Of a stretch of 64,000 nucleotides of DNA, positions 18,929 to 27,986 are shown one piece after another. Source of the DNA: Bordetella flabilis (lineage in GTDB: Bacteria > Pseudomonadota > Gammaproteobacteria > Burkholderiales > Burkholderiaceae_B); NCBI RefSeq assembly GCF_001676725.1, contig NZ_CP016172.1:5084001-5148000 (forward strand). The letters run 5' to 3'. A program made the translations under genes and the position numbers. The number at the start of each line of letters is the position of its first letter. Position 1 is the first letter of the stretch. Under the pieces are notes generated by a model. It did no database searches. It was not told the origin of the DNA and worked only from the letters and a program-made list of their open reading frames with translations.

Positions 18929-21874
18929 ATGCAGCAGACTTCGATCGCCTCTGTGACCCGGCCCAGCGCCGTGCCGCCTTCTCAATCCGATGCTCCCGCC
19001 GCCTCCACCGGGCAATGGGCGGGCTATCAGGTCATCCGCCGCAATGGCGCCGTCGTCGGTTTCGAACCCAGCAAGATCGCCATCGCCCTGACCAAGGCCT
19101 TTCTGGCCGTCAACGGCGGCCAGGGCGCCGCTTCCGCGCGTGTGCGCCAACTGGTCGAAACCCTGACGCAGCAGGCCGTCAACGCGCTGGTGCGCAACCG
19201 CCCCAACGGCGGCACCTTCCATATTGAAGATATCCAGGACCAGGTCGAACTCGCCCTGATGCGTTCGGGCGAGCACGATGTCGCGCGTGCCTATGTGCTG
19301 TATCGCGAAAAGCGCTCGCAGGAACGTGCTGCCGCCGACCACAAGGCCAAGCCGACCGACGCGCCGCAGGCCGAGCATGTGCTGAACGTCACGGACCAGG
19401 GAGTGAAGCGCCCGCTGGACCTGACCGCACTGCGCGCCACCATCGAAGCTGCCGGCGTGGGCCTGTCGAACTATATCGATGCCGAATCCATCCTGAAGGA
19501 AACGGTCAAGAACCTGTACGACGGCATCCCGGTCGACGAAGTCTTCAAATCCGCGATCCTGTCGGCGCGCGCGCTGGTCGAAAAAGATCCGGCCTACAGC
19601 CAGGTCACGGCGCGCCTGCTGCTGCATACGATCCGCCGCGAAGTCCTGGGCGAAGAAGTCTCGCAAGCGCAAATGGTGCAGCGCTATGCCGAATATTTCC
19701 CGGCGTTCATCTCGCGCGGGATCGAAGGCGGACTGCTGGACGCCAAGCTGGCGCAATTCGATCTGCCCCGACTGGCTGCTGCGCTGGACGCCACGCGCGA
19801 CCTGCAGTTCGGCTACCTGGGCCTGCAGACCCTGTACGACCGCTACTTCCTGCACATCCGCGGCCAGCGCATCGAGCTGCCGCAAGTCTTTTTCATGCGC
19901 GTGGCCATGGGCCTGGCGCTGGGCGAAACGCAACCGGCAGTCGATCGCGAAGCGCGTGCCATCGAGTTCTACGAGATCCTCTCGTCCTTCGACTTCATGA
20001 GCTCCACGCCGACGCTGTTCAATTCCGGCACCCTGCATTCCCAATTGTCGTCTTGCTACCTGACCACCGTCTCGGACGACCTGGAAGGCATCTACGACGC
20101 CATCAAGGAAAACGCGTTGCTGGCCAAATACGCCGGCGGCCTGGGCAACGACTGGACCCCGGTACGCGCCTTGCGTAGCCACATCAAGGGCACCAACGGT
20201 GAAAGCCAGGGCGTGGTTCCGTTCCTGAAGGTCGTCAACGACACCGCGGTCGCGGTCAACCAGGGCGGCAAGCGCAAGGGCGCCGTGTGCACCTATCTGG
20301 AAACGTGGCACCTGGACATCGAAGAATTCCTGGAGCTGCGCAAGAACACCGGAGACGAGCGCCGCCGCACCCACGACATGAACACCGCGAACTGGATACC
20401 CGATCTCTTCATGAAGCGCGTCATGGAGAATGGCGAGTGGACGCTGTTCTCGCCCTCCGACTGCCCCGACCTGCACGACAAATACGGTCGCGCGTTCGAG
20501 CAGGCCTACCTCGGCTATGAAGCCCGCGTGGCCAGCGGCGAGCTCAAGCTCTTCAAGAAGATGCCGGCGCTGACGCTATGGCGCAAGATGCTGTCGATGC
20601 TGTTCGAAACCGGCCATCCCTGGATCACGTTCAAGGATCCTTGCAATATCCGCTCGCCGCAACAGCACGTCGGCGTGGTGCACAGCTCCAATCTCTGCAC
20701 GGAGATCACGCTCAACACGAACGAATCGGAAATTGCCGTGTGCAACCTGGGTTCCGTGAACCTGGTCGCCCACATGAAACCCACTGCGGACGGCGGCTAC
20801 GAGCTGGATCACGAGAAGCTCAAGCGCACCATCAGCGTCGCCATGCGCATGCTCGACAACGTTATCGACATCAACTACTACGCGGTCGACAAGGCGAAGA
20901 ACTCCAACCAGCGCCATCGTCCCGTCGGTCTCGGGATCATGGGTTTCCAGGACTGCCTGCATCTGATGCGCGTACCGTATGCCTCCGACGCAGCAGTGGA
21001 TTTCGCCGATCGCTCGATGGAAGCGGTGTGCTATTACGCATACTGGGCGTCCAGCGAACTCGCGCAGGAACGTGGCCGCTATCCGTCGTATGAAGGCTCG
21101 CTGTGGGACCGCGGCATTCTTCCCCAAGACACGTTGGAACTGCTGCGTGAAGAACGTGGCGGCCATGTTGAAGTCGATGCATCGTCGACGCTGGATTGGG
21201 ATACGTTGCGTGCGCGCATCAAAGCGCATGGCATGCGTAACTCCAATTGCGTGGCAATCGCCCCAACTGCGACGATTTCCAATATCATTGGTGTATCTGC
21301 GTGCATCGAACCTACTTACCAGAACTTGTACGTTAAATCGAATCTCTCCGGCGAGTTCACTGTCGTCAACGAGTATCTCGTTCGCGAACTGAAGAAACTC
21401 GGTCTCTGGGACGAAGTCATGGTCGCCGACCTTAAGTACTTCGACGGCAGCCTGTCCCGTATCGATCGCGTGCCTGCTGAACTCCGCGCCATCTACGCCA
21501 CGGCGTTCGAAGTTCCACCGACCGCGTTGGTGGAATGCGCGTCGCGTCGCCAGAAGTGGATCGATCAGTCGCAGTCGCTCAATATTTATATGGCGGGAGC
21601 CTCGGGCAAGAAGCTCGACGAAACCTACAAGCTGGCGTGGCAACGCGGCCTGAAGACCACCTACTATCTGCGTACGCTGGGTGCCACCAGCGCCGAAAAA
21701 TCAACCGGACGGGGCGGCGAACTGAATGCCGTCACCGCTGGCGGCCAGGCCAGCCCGATGGCTGTGTCGGGCGCGTCATCGGCTCCGCACCTGCCCGAAC
21801 CTGAAATCGTCGGAGCGGTTTGCACCATGCGGCCGGGCGATCCCGGCTTCGAAGAGTGCGAAGCCTGCCAGTAA
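18929..21874 (+). CDS. nrdA: class Ia ribonucleoside-diphosphate reductase alpha subunit
   Basis: Large catalytic subunit that makes dNDPs from NDPs. At 981 residues it is longer than E. coli NrdA (761) because of an extended N-terminus: an ATP-cone at about residues 30-125 ([16 protein letters not shown]) and a second partial cone-like segment at about 150-240, as in Pseudomonas-type enzymes. The active-site cysteines are in [17 protein letters not shown] and [10 protein letters not shown], and the redox pair is in the C-terminal ECEACQ. The start follows GGAG (18920-18923). Codons from about 21130 to 21600 are visibly less GC-rich than the rest. Confidence 0.97.
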   Translation: MQQTSIASVTRPSAVPPSQSDAPAASTGQWAGYQVIRRNGAVVGFEPSKIAIALTKAFLAVNGGQGAASARVRQLVETLTQQAVNALVRNRPNGGTFHIEDIQDQVELALMRSGEHDVARAYVLYREKRSQERAAADHKAKPTDAPQAEHVLNVTDQGVKRPLDLTALRATIEAAGVGLSNYIDAESILKETVKNLYDGIPVDEVFKSAILSARALVEKDPAYSQVTARLLLHTIRREVLGEEVSQAQMVQRYAEYFPAFISRGIEGGLLDAKLAQFDLPRLAAALDATRDLQFGYLGLQTLYDRYFLHIRGQRIELPQVFFMRVAMGLALGETQPAVDREARAIEFYEILSSFDFMSSTPTLFNSGTLHSQLSSCYLTTVSDDLEGIYDAIKENALLAKYAGGLGNDWTPVRALRSHIKGTNGESQGVVPFLKVVNDTAVAVNQGGKRKGAVCTYLETWHLDIEEFLELRKNTGDERRRTHDMNTANWIPDLFMKRVMENGEWTLFSPSDCPDLHDKYGRAFEQAYLGYEARVASGELKLFKKMPALTLWRKMLSMLFETGHPWITFKDPCNIRSPQQHVGVVHSSNLCTEITLNTNESEIAVCNLGSVNLVAHMKPTADGGYELDHEKLKRTISVAMRMLDNVIDINYYAVDKAKNSNQRHRPVGLGIMGFQDCLHLMRVPYASDAAVDFADRSMEAVCYYAYWASSELAQERGRYPSYEGSLWDRGILPQDTLELLREERGGHVEVDASSTLDWDTLRARIKAHGMRNSNCVAIAPTATISNIIGVSACIEPTYQNLYVKSNLSGEFTVVNEYLVRELKKLGLWDEVMVADLKYFDGSLSRIDRVPAELRAIYATAFEVPPTALVECASRRQKWIDQSQSLNIYMAGASGKKLDETYKLAWQRGLKTTYYLRTLGATSAEKSTGRGGELNAVTAGGQASPMAVSGASSAPHLPEPEIVGAVCTMRPGDPGFEECEACQ

Positions 21875-21899
21875 TCGACCGCCTCCGGAGACTTTCATC

Positions 21900-23078
21900 A
21901 TGATCAATTGGGAAGACGATAACGTCGCGCTGCAACCGGCCCAGCCCACCGCCACTCCGGCGGGCGGCATGCCGGTGCGCGCCGCGACCGGCGCCTTCGA
22001 CGACGCCGCGCTGCCTGCGGCGGTGCAGCAGCAGGCCGACGCGCAACCCGCGGCGGCCGCGCACCGCGTCAAGGTTGCCGACAAGCGAATCATCAACGGC
22101 CAGACCGACGTCAATCAGTTGGTGCCGTTCAAGTACAAATGGGCCTGGGAAAAGTACCTGGCCACCTGCGCCAACCACTGGATGCCGCAGGAAATCAATA
22201 TGTCGCGCGACATCGCGCTGTGGAAGAACCCGAACGGTCTTACCGAGGACGAGCGCCGCATCATCAAGCGCAACCTGGGTTTCTTCGTGACGGCCGACTC
22301 CCTGGCCGCCAACAATATCGTGCTGGGCACCTACCGGCACATTACGGCGCCCGAATGCCGCCAGTTCCTGCTGCGCCAGGCATTCGAGGAAGCGATCCAC
22401 ACCCACGCCTATCAATACATCGTCGAAAGCCTGGACCTGGACGAGTCGGAAATCTTCAATGCTTATAACGAAGTCCCGTCCATCCGCGCCAAGGACGAAT
22501 TCCTGATCCCGTTCATCGACGCGATCGCCGACCCGAACTTCCATACCGGCACGCCCGAGGCCGACCAGACGCTGCTGAAGTCGCTGATCGTCTTCGCGTG
22601 CCTGATGGAAGGCCTGTTTTTCTATGTCGGCTTCACGCAGATCCTGGCGCTTGGCCGCCAGAACAAGATGACCGGCGCTGCCGAGCAGTACATGTACATC
22701 CTGCGCGATGAATCCATGCACTGCAATTTCGGCATCGACCTGATCAACACCATCAAGCTCGAAAACCCGCACCTCTGGACGCCGGAGTTTCGCGAAGAGA
22801 TCCGTGGTCTCTTCCTGAAAGCCGTCGAACTCGAATACGCCTACGCCGAAGACACAATGCCGCGCGGTGTACTGGGCCTGAACGCGCCGATGTTCAAGTC
22901 GTACCTGCGCTTCATCGCCAACCGCCGTTGCCAGCAGATCGGCATCGAGGCACTGTTCCCGCAGGAAGAGAACCCCTTCCCGTGGATGGCGGAGATGATC
23001 GATCTCAAGAAAGAGCGAAACTTTTTCGAAACCCGCGTAATCGAATATCAAACCGGAGGCACGCTGAGCTGGGAGTAA
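21900..23078 (+). CDS. nrdB: ribonucleoside-diphosphate reductase beta subunit
   Basis: Small subunit carrying the diiron-tyrosyl radical. The 392-residue protein has an Ala/Pro/Gln-rich N-terminal extension (about 1-60) and then the ferritin-like fold with [17 protein letters not shown] (iron ligands and the candidate radical tyrosine) and [12 protein letters not shown]. The start at 21900 has GGAG at 21887-21890; the open frame upstream only shadows nrdA. It lies 25 bp after nrdA, so the two are cotranscribed from the NrdR-controlled promoter. Confidence 0.96.
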   Translation: MINWEDDNVALQPAQPTATPAGGMPVRAATGAFDDAALPAAVQQQADAQPAAAAHRVKVADKRIINGQTDVNQLVPFKYKWAWEKYLATCANHWMPQEINMSRDIALWKNPNGLTEDERRIIKRNLGFFVTADSLAANNIVLGTYRHITAPECRQFLLRQAFEEAIHTHAYQYIVESLDLDESEIFNAYNEVPSIRAKDEFLIPFIDAIADPNFHTGTPEADQTLLKSLIVFACLMEGLFFYVGFTQILALGRQNKMTGAAEQYMYILRDESMHCNFGIDLINTIKLENPHLWTPEFREEIRGLFLKAVELEYAYAEDTMPRGVLGLNAPMFKSYLRFIANRRCQQIGIEALFPQEENPFPWMAEMIDLKKERNFFETRVIEYQTGGTLSWE

Positions 23079-23111
23079 ACGGTTCAGGGTGCCGGAAGGC
23101 AAGTAACGTAG

Positions 23112-23145
23112 CGATAGGCGGCGCGCATGAGCGTGTCGCCTATCG
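23112..23145 (+). terminator. inverted repeat after nrdB
   Basis: Nine-base arms CGATAGGCG / CGCCTATCG separated by 16 bases, 33 bp past the nrdB stop, without a T run. A possible transcript end for nrdAB or a regulatory dyad. Confidence 0.4.
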
Positions 23146-23147
23146 GC

Positions 23148-23162
23148 GCCATTTGAAATGGC
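23148..23162. promoter_or_regulatory. 15-bp palindrome, copy 1
   Basis: GCCATTTGAAATGGC, a perfect palindrome around a central G, in the gap between nrdB and the histone-like gene. A near copy lies 35 bp further on, suggesting paired operator sites. Confidence 0.45.
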
Positions 23163-23182
23163 TCGCGCCATGAGGAGCGGGG

Positions 23183-23197
23183 GCCATATCAAATGGC
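23183..23197. promoter_or_regulatory. 15-bp palindrome, copy 2
   Basis: GCCATATCAAATGGC shares 13 of 15 positions with copy 1 and keeps the outer dyad GCCAT / ATGGC. Centre-to-centre distance is 35 bp. Confidence 0.45.
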
Positions 23198-23279
23198 AGT
23201 GCCGTATTCATTAGCGCAAACCGTAGTAGCTGTCGCCTTAACAGGGGCAGCGGCATGCGCCGATGAATAGCCCGGGCAT

Positions 23280-23301
23280 CGGTCCGCCGCAAGGCGGACC
23301 G
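23280..23301 (+). other. GNRA-tetraloop hairpin upstream of histone-like gene
   Basis: A perfect 9-bp stem CGGTCCGCC / GGCGGACCG closed by GCAA, about 47 bp before the start codon and probably in the untranslated leader. A stable RNA fold that could affect translation or mRNA decay. Confidence 0.5.
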
Positions 23302-23347
23302 GTGCACGGGTTTAAGTTCTGGGACCCCTGAACCTAAGGAGCATGTC

Positions 23348-23860
23348 ATGGCAACTGCCAAGAAGGCCGCCAAGAAGGCGGTGAAGAAGTCCGCAGCCAA
23401 AAAAGCTGTGAAGAAAGCCCCCGCCAAGAAAGCAGCGGTGAAGAAGGTCGCTGCCAAGAAGGCGCCGGCCAAGAAAGCCGCAGTGAAAAAAGTCGCCGCC
23501 AAGAAGGCAGTGAAGAAGGCGGTGAAGAAGGCTCCGGCCAAGAAGGCCGCGACCAAAAAGACCGCGACCAAGAAAACCGCAACCAAGAAAGTCGCCGCCA
23601 AAAAAGCGCCGGCCAAGAAAGCTGCGGTGAAGAAGGTCGCGACCAAGAAGGTCGCGAAAAAGGCCGCCAAGAAAGCGCCCGCCAAAAAGGCGGCTGCCAA
23701 AAAGGCCCCTGCCAAAAAGGCTGCCGCGAAAAAGCCTGCTGCAAAGAAGGCTGCCGCCAAGAAGCCTGCCACGCCGCCTTCGACCGCTGCCGCTCCGGGC
23801 GCGAAGACCGCGTTGAACCCCGCAGCGTCGTGGCCGTTCCCGACGGGCGGCCGTCCGTAA
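23348..23860 (+). CDS. histone H1-like DNA-binding protein (BpH1-type)
   Basis: A 170-residue protein, almost entirely Lys and Ala with Val, Thr and Pro, built from repeats of AAKKA, KKAPAKKAAVKKV and TKKTA. It ends in a conserved non-repetitive tail (TALNPAASWPFPTGGRP). It matches the H1-like nucleoid proteins of Bordetella (BpH1) and Ralstonia/Burkholderia, which resemble eukaryotic H1 tails and compact DNA. AAGGAG at 23336-23341 sets the start at 23348 rather than the out-of-frame ATG at 23343. The repeats make its length prone to change between strains. Confidence 0.93.
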   Translation: MATAKKAAKKAVKKSAAKKAVKKAPAKKAAVKKVAAKKAPAKKAAVKKVAAKKAVKKAVKKAPAKKAATKKTATKKTATKKVAAKKAPAKKAAVKKVATKKVAKKAAKKAPAKKAAAKKAPAKKAAAKKPAAKKAAAKKPATPPSTAAAPGAKTALNPAASWPFPTGGRP

Positions 23861-23886
23861 GCTCGGCAACGCAGTACCGCTGTACG

Positions 23887-23918
23887 AAAGCCACCTGGCC
23901 ACGCCAGGTGGCTTTTTT
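23887..23918 (+). terminator. Rho-independent terminator of histone-like gene
   Basis: Stem of 12 bp (AAGCCACCTGGC at 23888-23899 with GCCAGGTGGCTT at 23903-23914), 3-base loop, followed by T residues to 23917. Confidence 0.92.
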
Positions 23919-24077
23919 ACGCGCGCTCGAAGGCTGGCCTGTGATGCGTTGACCTCGCGCGCGACATGGCCGCATGCAAGATGATCGATGGTGGCGCGGA
24001 TGCCATGACATCGTGCGACAATTGATCCGCCGTAAGACCCCCTTTCAATATCTCACTTTCTACAAAAGCAGGTGGCC

Positions 24078-24638
24078 ATGTTCGGCGACATCTTCCGCTT
24101 CCTTCTCGATACTGTTTTCACGGTGTTCGGCGCCGCCCTGGTCGCACGAGCCTGGATGCACGCTGTACGCATGCATCCTTTCAATCCGGTGGCGCGCTTC
24201 ATCTACCAGGCAACCAACTGGCTGGTGAATCCCCTGCGCCGCATCGTGCCGTCGCGCGGCGCCGTGGACTGGGCTGCACTGATAGGCGCGTGGCTGACAG
24301 CGCTGGTCTACCTGCTGCTGATGTGGGTGACCTCGCTCGGCATGATCATCCCCTTGTCCGCGCTGCCCATCGCCTTGGGCATTTCATTGCTGACGGTGGT
24401 GAAGTGGGTCTTCAATCTCATTGTCTGGGTCACGCTGGCGCAGGCGATCCTGTCCTGGGTCAACCCCAGCGCGCCCATCATGCCGGTGCTGCAGACCCTG
24501 ACCGACCCATTGCTCGATCCGATACGGCGCTTGCTTCCCCGTGCCGGCATCGACTTTTCGCCGCTGGTGCTGCTGGTGCTGGCTCAGATCGCATTGATGA
24601 TCATCACCCGGGTGACGTACACGGCTTTCGGCCTGTAG
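24078..24638 (+). CDS. YggT-family integral membrane protein
   Basis: A 186-residue inner-membrane protein with two copies of the YggT module. Each has a hydrophobic pair followed by the P-L-hydrophobic-R motif (NWLVNPLRRIVPSRG at about 48-62 and TDPLLDPIRRLLPRAG in the second half). The ATG at 24078 is preferred over the GTG six bases upstream. YggT proteins are linked to cell division or osmotic adaptation in other bacteria, but the biochemical role is not known. It ends in a bidirectional terminator. Confidence 0.9.
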   Translation: MFGDIFRFLLDTVFTVFGAALVARAWMHAVRMHPFNPVARFIYQATNWLVNPLRRIVPSRGAVDWAALIGAWLTALVYLLLMWVTSLGMIIPLSALPIALGISLLTVVKWVFNLIVWVTLAQAILSWVNPSAPIMPVLQTLTDPLLDPIRRLLPRAGIDFSPLVLLVLAQIALMIITRVTYTAFGL

Positions 24639-24655
24639 CCGCCATCATCCGCGCA

Positions 24656-24690
24656 AAAAAGGCCGGCCATTTTGCATGGCCGGCCTTTTT
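24656..24690. terminator. bidirectional terminator
   Basis: Perfect 15-bp stem AAAAAGGCCGGCCAT / ATGGCCGGCCTTTTT with a 5-base loop, between the convergent yggT gene and the glycine-zipper lipoprotein gene. It has A and T runs on both sides, so it can serve both strands. Confidence 0.93.
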
Positions 24691-24722
24691 CGTGCAGCGG
24701 GGCGAACCCCACTCCTACGCAA

Positions 24723-25229
24723 TTACATCGGCGTGACGCGCGTCGGCCCGTTGCCGCTGATGACCTGTACGCGTTGGCCGACGCTGACGGGCACATCGGC
24801 CGCCTGCGCCACAACGCGGGTTTCGCCATTGTCCAGGCGGACCGTGATTTCCAGGCCCGACGTGGTCCCTACGCGGTTTTCCACCATATTGCCCGCCAGG
24901 GCGCCCAGGATGGCACCGCCGACGGTTGCGATGGTACGCCCGCTGCCGCCGCCGACGGCATTGCCGGCCACGCCGCCCAATGCGCCACCGGCAAGGAGGC
25001 CAGCGCCGCTGGACTTGTCGTTCTCGATGGTGATGGGGCGCACGCCGGTGACGGTACCCGTGCGCACGATCTGCTCGCGCTGAGCCTGGTCGTAGCTATA
25101 CACGGCGCTCGAGGCGCTGCGGTTCGCGCAGCCGGATATCACTGCGACCGACGCGACGACAGCGGTAAGCGCCACCCAACGGGCGGCGCGCGTACGGCCG
25201 AGGGATACGGAGTGGACGTTTTGGTTCAT
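24723..25229 (-). CDS. glycine-zipper outer-membrane lipoprotein (SlyB/Pcp-like)
   Basis: A 168-residue lipoprotein. The signal peptide ends in lipobox VISGC (Cys at about 34). A glycine-zipper 2TM segment lies at about residues 72-116 (GAGLLAGGALGGVAGNAVGGG, GAILGALAGNMVENRVG), then a C-terminal SH3-like domain (GLEITVRLDNGETRVV, VGQRVQVISG). The arrangement matches the SlyB/Pcp family of envelope-integrity lipoproteins. Start at 25229 is set by the signal peptide. Shares the bidirectional terminator with yggT. Confidence 0.88.
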   Translation of the reverse strand: MNQNVHSVSLGRTRAARWVALTAVVASVAVISGCANRSASSAVYSYDQAQREQIVRTGTVTGVRPITIENDKSSGAGLLAGGALGGVAGNAVGGGSGRTIATVGGAILGALAGNMVENRVGTTSGLEITVRLDNGETRVVAQAADVPVSVGQRVQVISGNGPTRVTPM

Positions 25230-25396
25230 GGTGAAGCGACTCCTGTCGGTATATGCCAGCGTAATGGATGATACTCCCGCGGTATGCGAGTCCACCGGCG
25301 GAAACCGGTGGCGGAAATACGCTGCAACGTTTTCTTTACGTTAGTCCCGCCGGGGCGGAGCAAGTTTCAGGCCAAGGCCCTTGCCCAGCAAAAAAA

Positions 25397-26344
25397 CTAG
25401 GCGGCAGGCGGCAGCGAGCGGCCATACGCCCGTTGCAGCATGCCGCTTATGCTTTCCCGCGACGGCTGGTGGTTCTGCGCGCCCCGCGAGGCGATCTTGA
25501 TGGCGCCCATCACATTGCCCAGCCGGCAGCTATCGACCCAGTCCCAGCCGCTGGTGAGCCCGTACAGCAGCCCGGCGCGGTGCGCGTCGCCGCAGCCTGT
25601 GGGGTCCACCACCGCGTCCGCGCGCACGGGCTCGATCGCGTGTTCCTTGCCATCCGCCCACAGGCTTGCGCCTTCCGCGCCGCGCGTCACGACGACCGCC
25701 TGCAAGCTTCCCGCCAGTTCGGCGATCGACTTGCCCGTGCGCTGCTCGATGACGCTGGCCTCATAGTCGTTGACCGTGAGCGCGCGTGCCATGGCGAGCA
25801 TGCGGCGAAGGTCGGCGCCGTCGAACAACGGCATGGCCTGCCCGAGGTCGAAGATGAAGGGGATGCCGGCCGCCTGCAGCCGCTCCGCGTGAGCAAACAT
25901 GCCTTCCTTGGCGTCCGGGGCGACGATGGCCCATTGCGCGGGCGTGCCGGTCAGGTCGTTTTCCGCGGCATGCGACATGGCACCGGGGTGGAAGGCGGTG
26001 ATCTGGTTATCGTCCAGGTCCGTCGTGATGAAACATTGCGCCGTGAACGTGTTCGGGATGACCTTCACGCGGCTGGCGTCTATGCCCAGCGTGCCCAGGC
26101 GGCCGAGATAATCGCCGGCATCCTCGCCGACCGTTGCCACCGGCACGGGCTGCCCGCCCAGCAGCTTCAGGTTGTATGCAATATTGCCGGCGCAGCCGCC
26201 GAATTCCTTGCGCATGGAAGGCGTCAGGAACGACACGCTGAGCGAATGTATGCGATCAGGCAGGATGTGTTCCTTGAAGCGGCCCTCGAACACCGCAATG
26301 GTGTCGAAAGCCATGGAACCACACACCAGAACCGGAGCTGCCAT
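25397..26344 (-). CDS. PfkB-family carbohydrate/adenosine kinase
   Basis: A 315-residue ribokinase-superfamily kinase with the N-terminal Gly-rich substrate motif (FGGCAGNIAYNLKLLGG, about 48-64) and the C-terminal PfkB signature DPTGCGDAHRAGLLYGL carrying the catalytic Asp. The GCAGN pattern and spacing are like adenosine-kinase-like members of proteobacteria. The substrate cannot be fixed. It lies 32 bp after the DUF3426 gene on the same strand, so it may be cotranscribed. Confidence 0.88.
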   Translation of the reverse strand: MAAPVLVCGSMAFDTIAVFEGRFKEHILPDRIHSLSVSFLTPSMRKEFGGCAGNIAYNLKLLGGQPVPVATVGEDAGDYLGRLGTLGIDASRVKVIPNTFTAQCFITTDLDDNQITAFHPGAMSHAAENDLTGTPAQWAIVAPDAKEGMFAHAERLQAAGIPFIFDLGQAMPLFDGADLRRMLAMARALTVNDYEASVIEQRTGKSIAELAGSLQAVVVTRGAEGASLWADGKEHAIEPVRADAVVDPTGCGDAHRAGLLYGLTSGWDWVDSCRLGNVMGAIKIASRGAQNHQPSRESISGMLQRAYGRSLPPAA

Positions 26345-26376
26345 GACGAAATCCTTGGGATGTTCTTGAAGGGAAA

Positions 26377-27966
26377 TCAGGGAAAAAACTTGTCGAGCTG
26401 ATAGCCGTTCACATGCAGGCCGACGACCTGCAAGGGCACGGTGATGCTTTGTTCGCCGCCGGCGGGGAAAGGCCCCTGCGTGCCGGGCGGCAGGTAGTTT
26501 TCGGGCAGGATCACCTTGCGTACGACCACCGTATCGGAAAGATCGGTCAACTGCAGGACGAGCGCGGGCCAGGGCTGCGCTTTGTCATAGCGATTGCGCA
26601 TCGTGACCGCCAGCACGAGCCGCATGCGACCGTCATCGATTCCCGCAGCGCCGCTGGGGGGCTGCAGCGACGAGGCGGTGAACGAAATGCGTTCCAGGCG
26701 ACGCGCATATCCGACTTCGCAGCCCACTTGGCGGCACACTGCCTCCAGCGCGGGACGCAGGCCCGGCACCGCCGCGGCGATGGAGGTGCGATAGACATAG
26801 ACGGCTTGCAGCGCCAGCACGATAAGCCCCAGCAGGCAGCCCAGCGCCCACAGCCGGGCGATGATGCTGCGGCGCCGCTGCACCTCTTCGTCCATGAAAA
26901 CCGGGGGGGCCATGCCGGTGTCCACGGTGTCGTCGTAGCGCGTACGGGCCTCGCCCGGGATGGGCACGTATTCGGGCTCGTCGTCGATGATTTCGCGGCG
27001 CGCATAGATGCGGTACCGGTCGCTCGCCGCTGGCGCCATGTCGCGGGCCTGTTGCTCGGCGTCTCCCACATCGTCCTGCCGGTAGGGCGCGTAGGGCTCG
27101 CGAAAGCCGGATTCGTCGTCATTCCCGTCGGCATCGTCTGCCCAGGGATCGGGATGACGCTCCTGCTGTGCGCTCGTTCGTCCGGGACCAGTACGGCGGT
27201 GATCCTCCCGCCCGCGCAGGACCGCCGGAGGAATGGTCGGCGCTGCCGCAACAGGCTGCGATGATGCCCCGCGTTCCCACGGCGCCGATGCGCCGGTGTC
27301 CCACGGCGGTTCCTGCGCCGGGCGCGATGCCCCAGTGTCCCACGATGGTTCCTGCACCGGGCGCGATGCCCCAGTGTCCCACGATGGTTCCTGCACCGGG
27401 CGCGACGGGACGGTGTCCCGCGGCGGCTGCTGCGCCGGACGCGACGGACCGGTGTCCCACGACGGTTCCTGTACCCGATGCGAAGGGCCGGCATCCCGCG
27501 CAGGCGACGCTGGCCGCGACGGCACGACCGCCGCCGGATCCTGGAAGGCCGGGCGGTGCGGGAATGCCGGCGCCGGCTGCCGGTATGCCGGCTCGCTCAC
27601 GGGCGTGGACATGGCCTCATCCCGCGCACGTGGCGCATGTGGCGACGGCCCGGACGCAAGGGCGGGCGGCTGCGCCGAAGCGTGAGGCGTATGCGGCTGC
27701 GGCGATGGGGGAGGCGTATAGGGCTCCGGCGTCGGCGCCTGGACGGACAGCACCGGCGAGGCCGCGCCCTGGTACTCCGGCGCGTCCGGACGCACGGCGA
27801 GCGGCCGCGCCAGGGCCGGAGGCGCGCTGCCGTCGACCACCGCGGCGTAGCCGTCGAACACACGCGAGCAGACACCGCAGCGCACCAGGCCATTGCGCAC
27901 GCGCAACTGGTCGGCCACCACCTTGAAGGCGGTGCCGCAATGCGGGCAGCGGGTCGTCATGGTCAT
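26377..27966 (-). CDS. zinc-ribbon DUF3426 membrane protein with Pro-rich repeats
   Basis: A 529-residue protein. An N-terminal zinc ribbon CPHCGTAF...CGVC (about 7-35) is followed by a 300-residue disordered Pro/Ala/Ser-rich region with tandem SRPVQEPSWDTG-like repeats. Then come one membrane helix (about 372-395, LWALGCLLGLIVLALQAVYVY) and a C-terminal DUF3426 domain (about 410-529) outside the membrane. DUF3426 proteins commonly sit just downstream of prmA, as here (start 21 bp past its stop); function unknown. The start could also be 27960. The repeat tract suggests rapid length change. Confidence 0.85.
   Translation of the reverse strand: MTMTTRCPHCGTAFKVVADQLRVRNGLVRCGVCSRVFDGYAAVVDGSAPPALARPLAVRPDAPEYQGAASPVLSVQAPTPEPYTPPPSPQPHTPHASAQPPALASGPSPHAPRARDEAMSTPVSEPAYRQPAPAFPHRPAFQDPAAVVPSRPASPARDAGPSHRVQEPSWDTGPSRPAQQPPRDTVPSRPVQEPSWDTGASRPVQEPSWDTGASRPAQEPPWDTGASAPWERGASSQPVAAAPTIPPAVLRGREDHRRTGPGRTSAQQERHPDPWADDADGNDDESGFREPYAPYRQDDVGDAEQQARDMAPAASDRYRIYARREIIDDEPEYVPIPGEARTRYDDTVDTGMAPPVFMDEEVQRRRSIIARLWALGCLLGLIVLALQAVYVYRTSIAAAVPGLRPALEAVCRQVGCEVGYARRLERISFTASSLQPPSGAAGIDDGRMRLVLAVTMRNRYDKAQPWPALVLQLTDLSDTVVVRKVILPENYLPPGTQGPFPAGGEQSITVPLQVVGLHVNGYQLDKFFP
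27297..27491. repeat. five tandem 39-bp repeats inside the DUF3426 gene
   Basis: Units at 27297, 27336, 27375, 27414 and 27453, each beginning TGTCCC on the plus strand and encoding 13 residues (SRPVQEPSWDTGA-like). The second differs from the first by 2 bases; the later ones are more diverged. Because 39 is a multiple of 3, gain or loss of units keeps the frame. Confidence 0.95.
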
Positions 27967-27986
27967 GTGCGCCACCGTCCGGGGTA

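Noticed and set aside
23148..23197. Palindromes as nrdAB terminator
   Set aside because: They have no T run and occur as two spaced copies, which fits operators better.
25292..25311. CCACCGG/CCGGTGG hairpin as a terminator
   Set aside because: Short stem without a T run and about 86 bp from the nearest stop; too weak to list.
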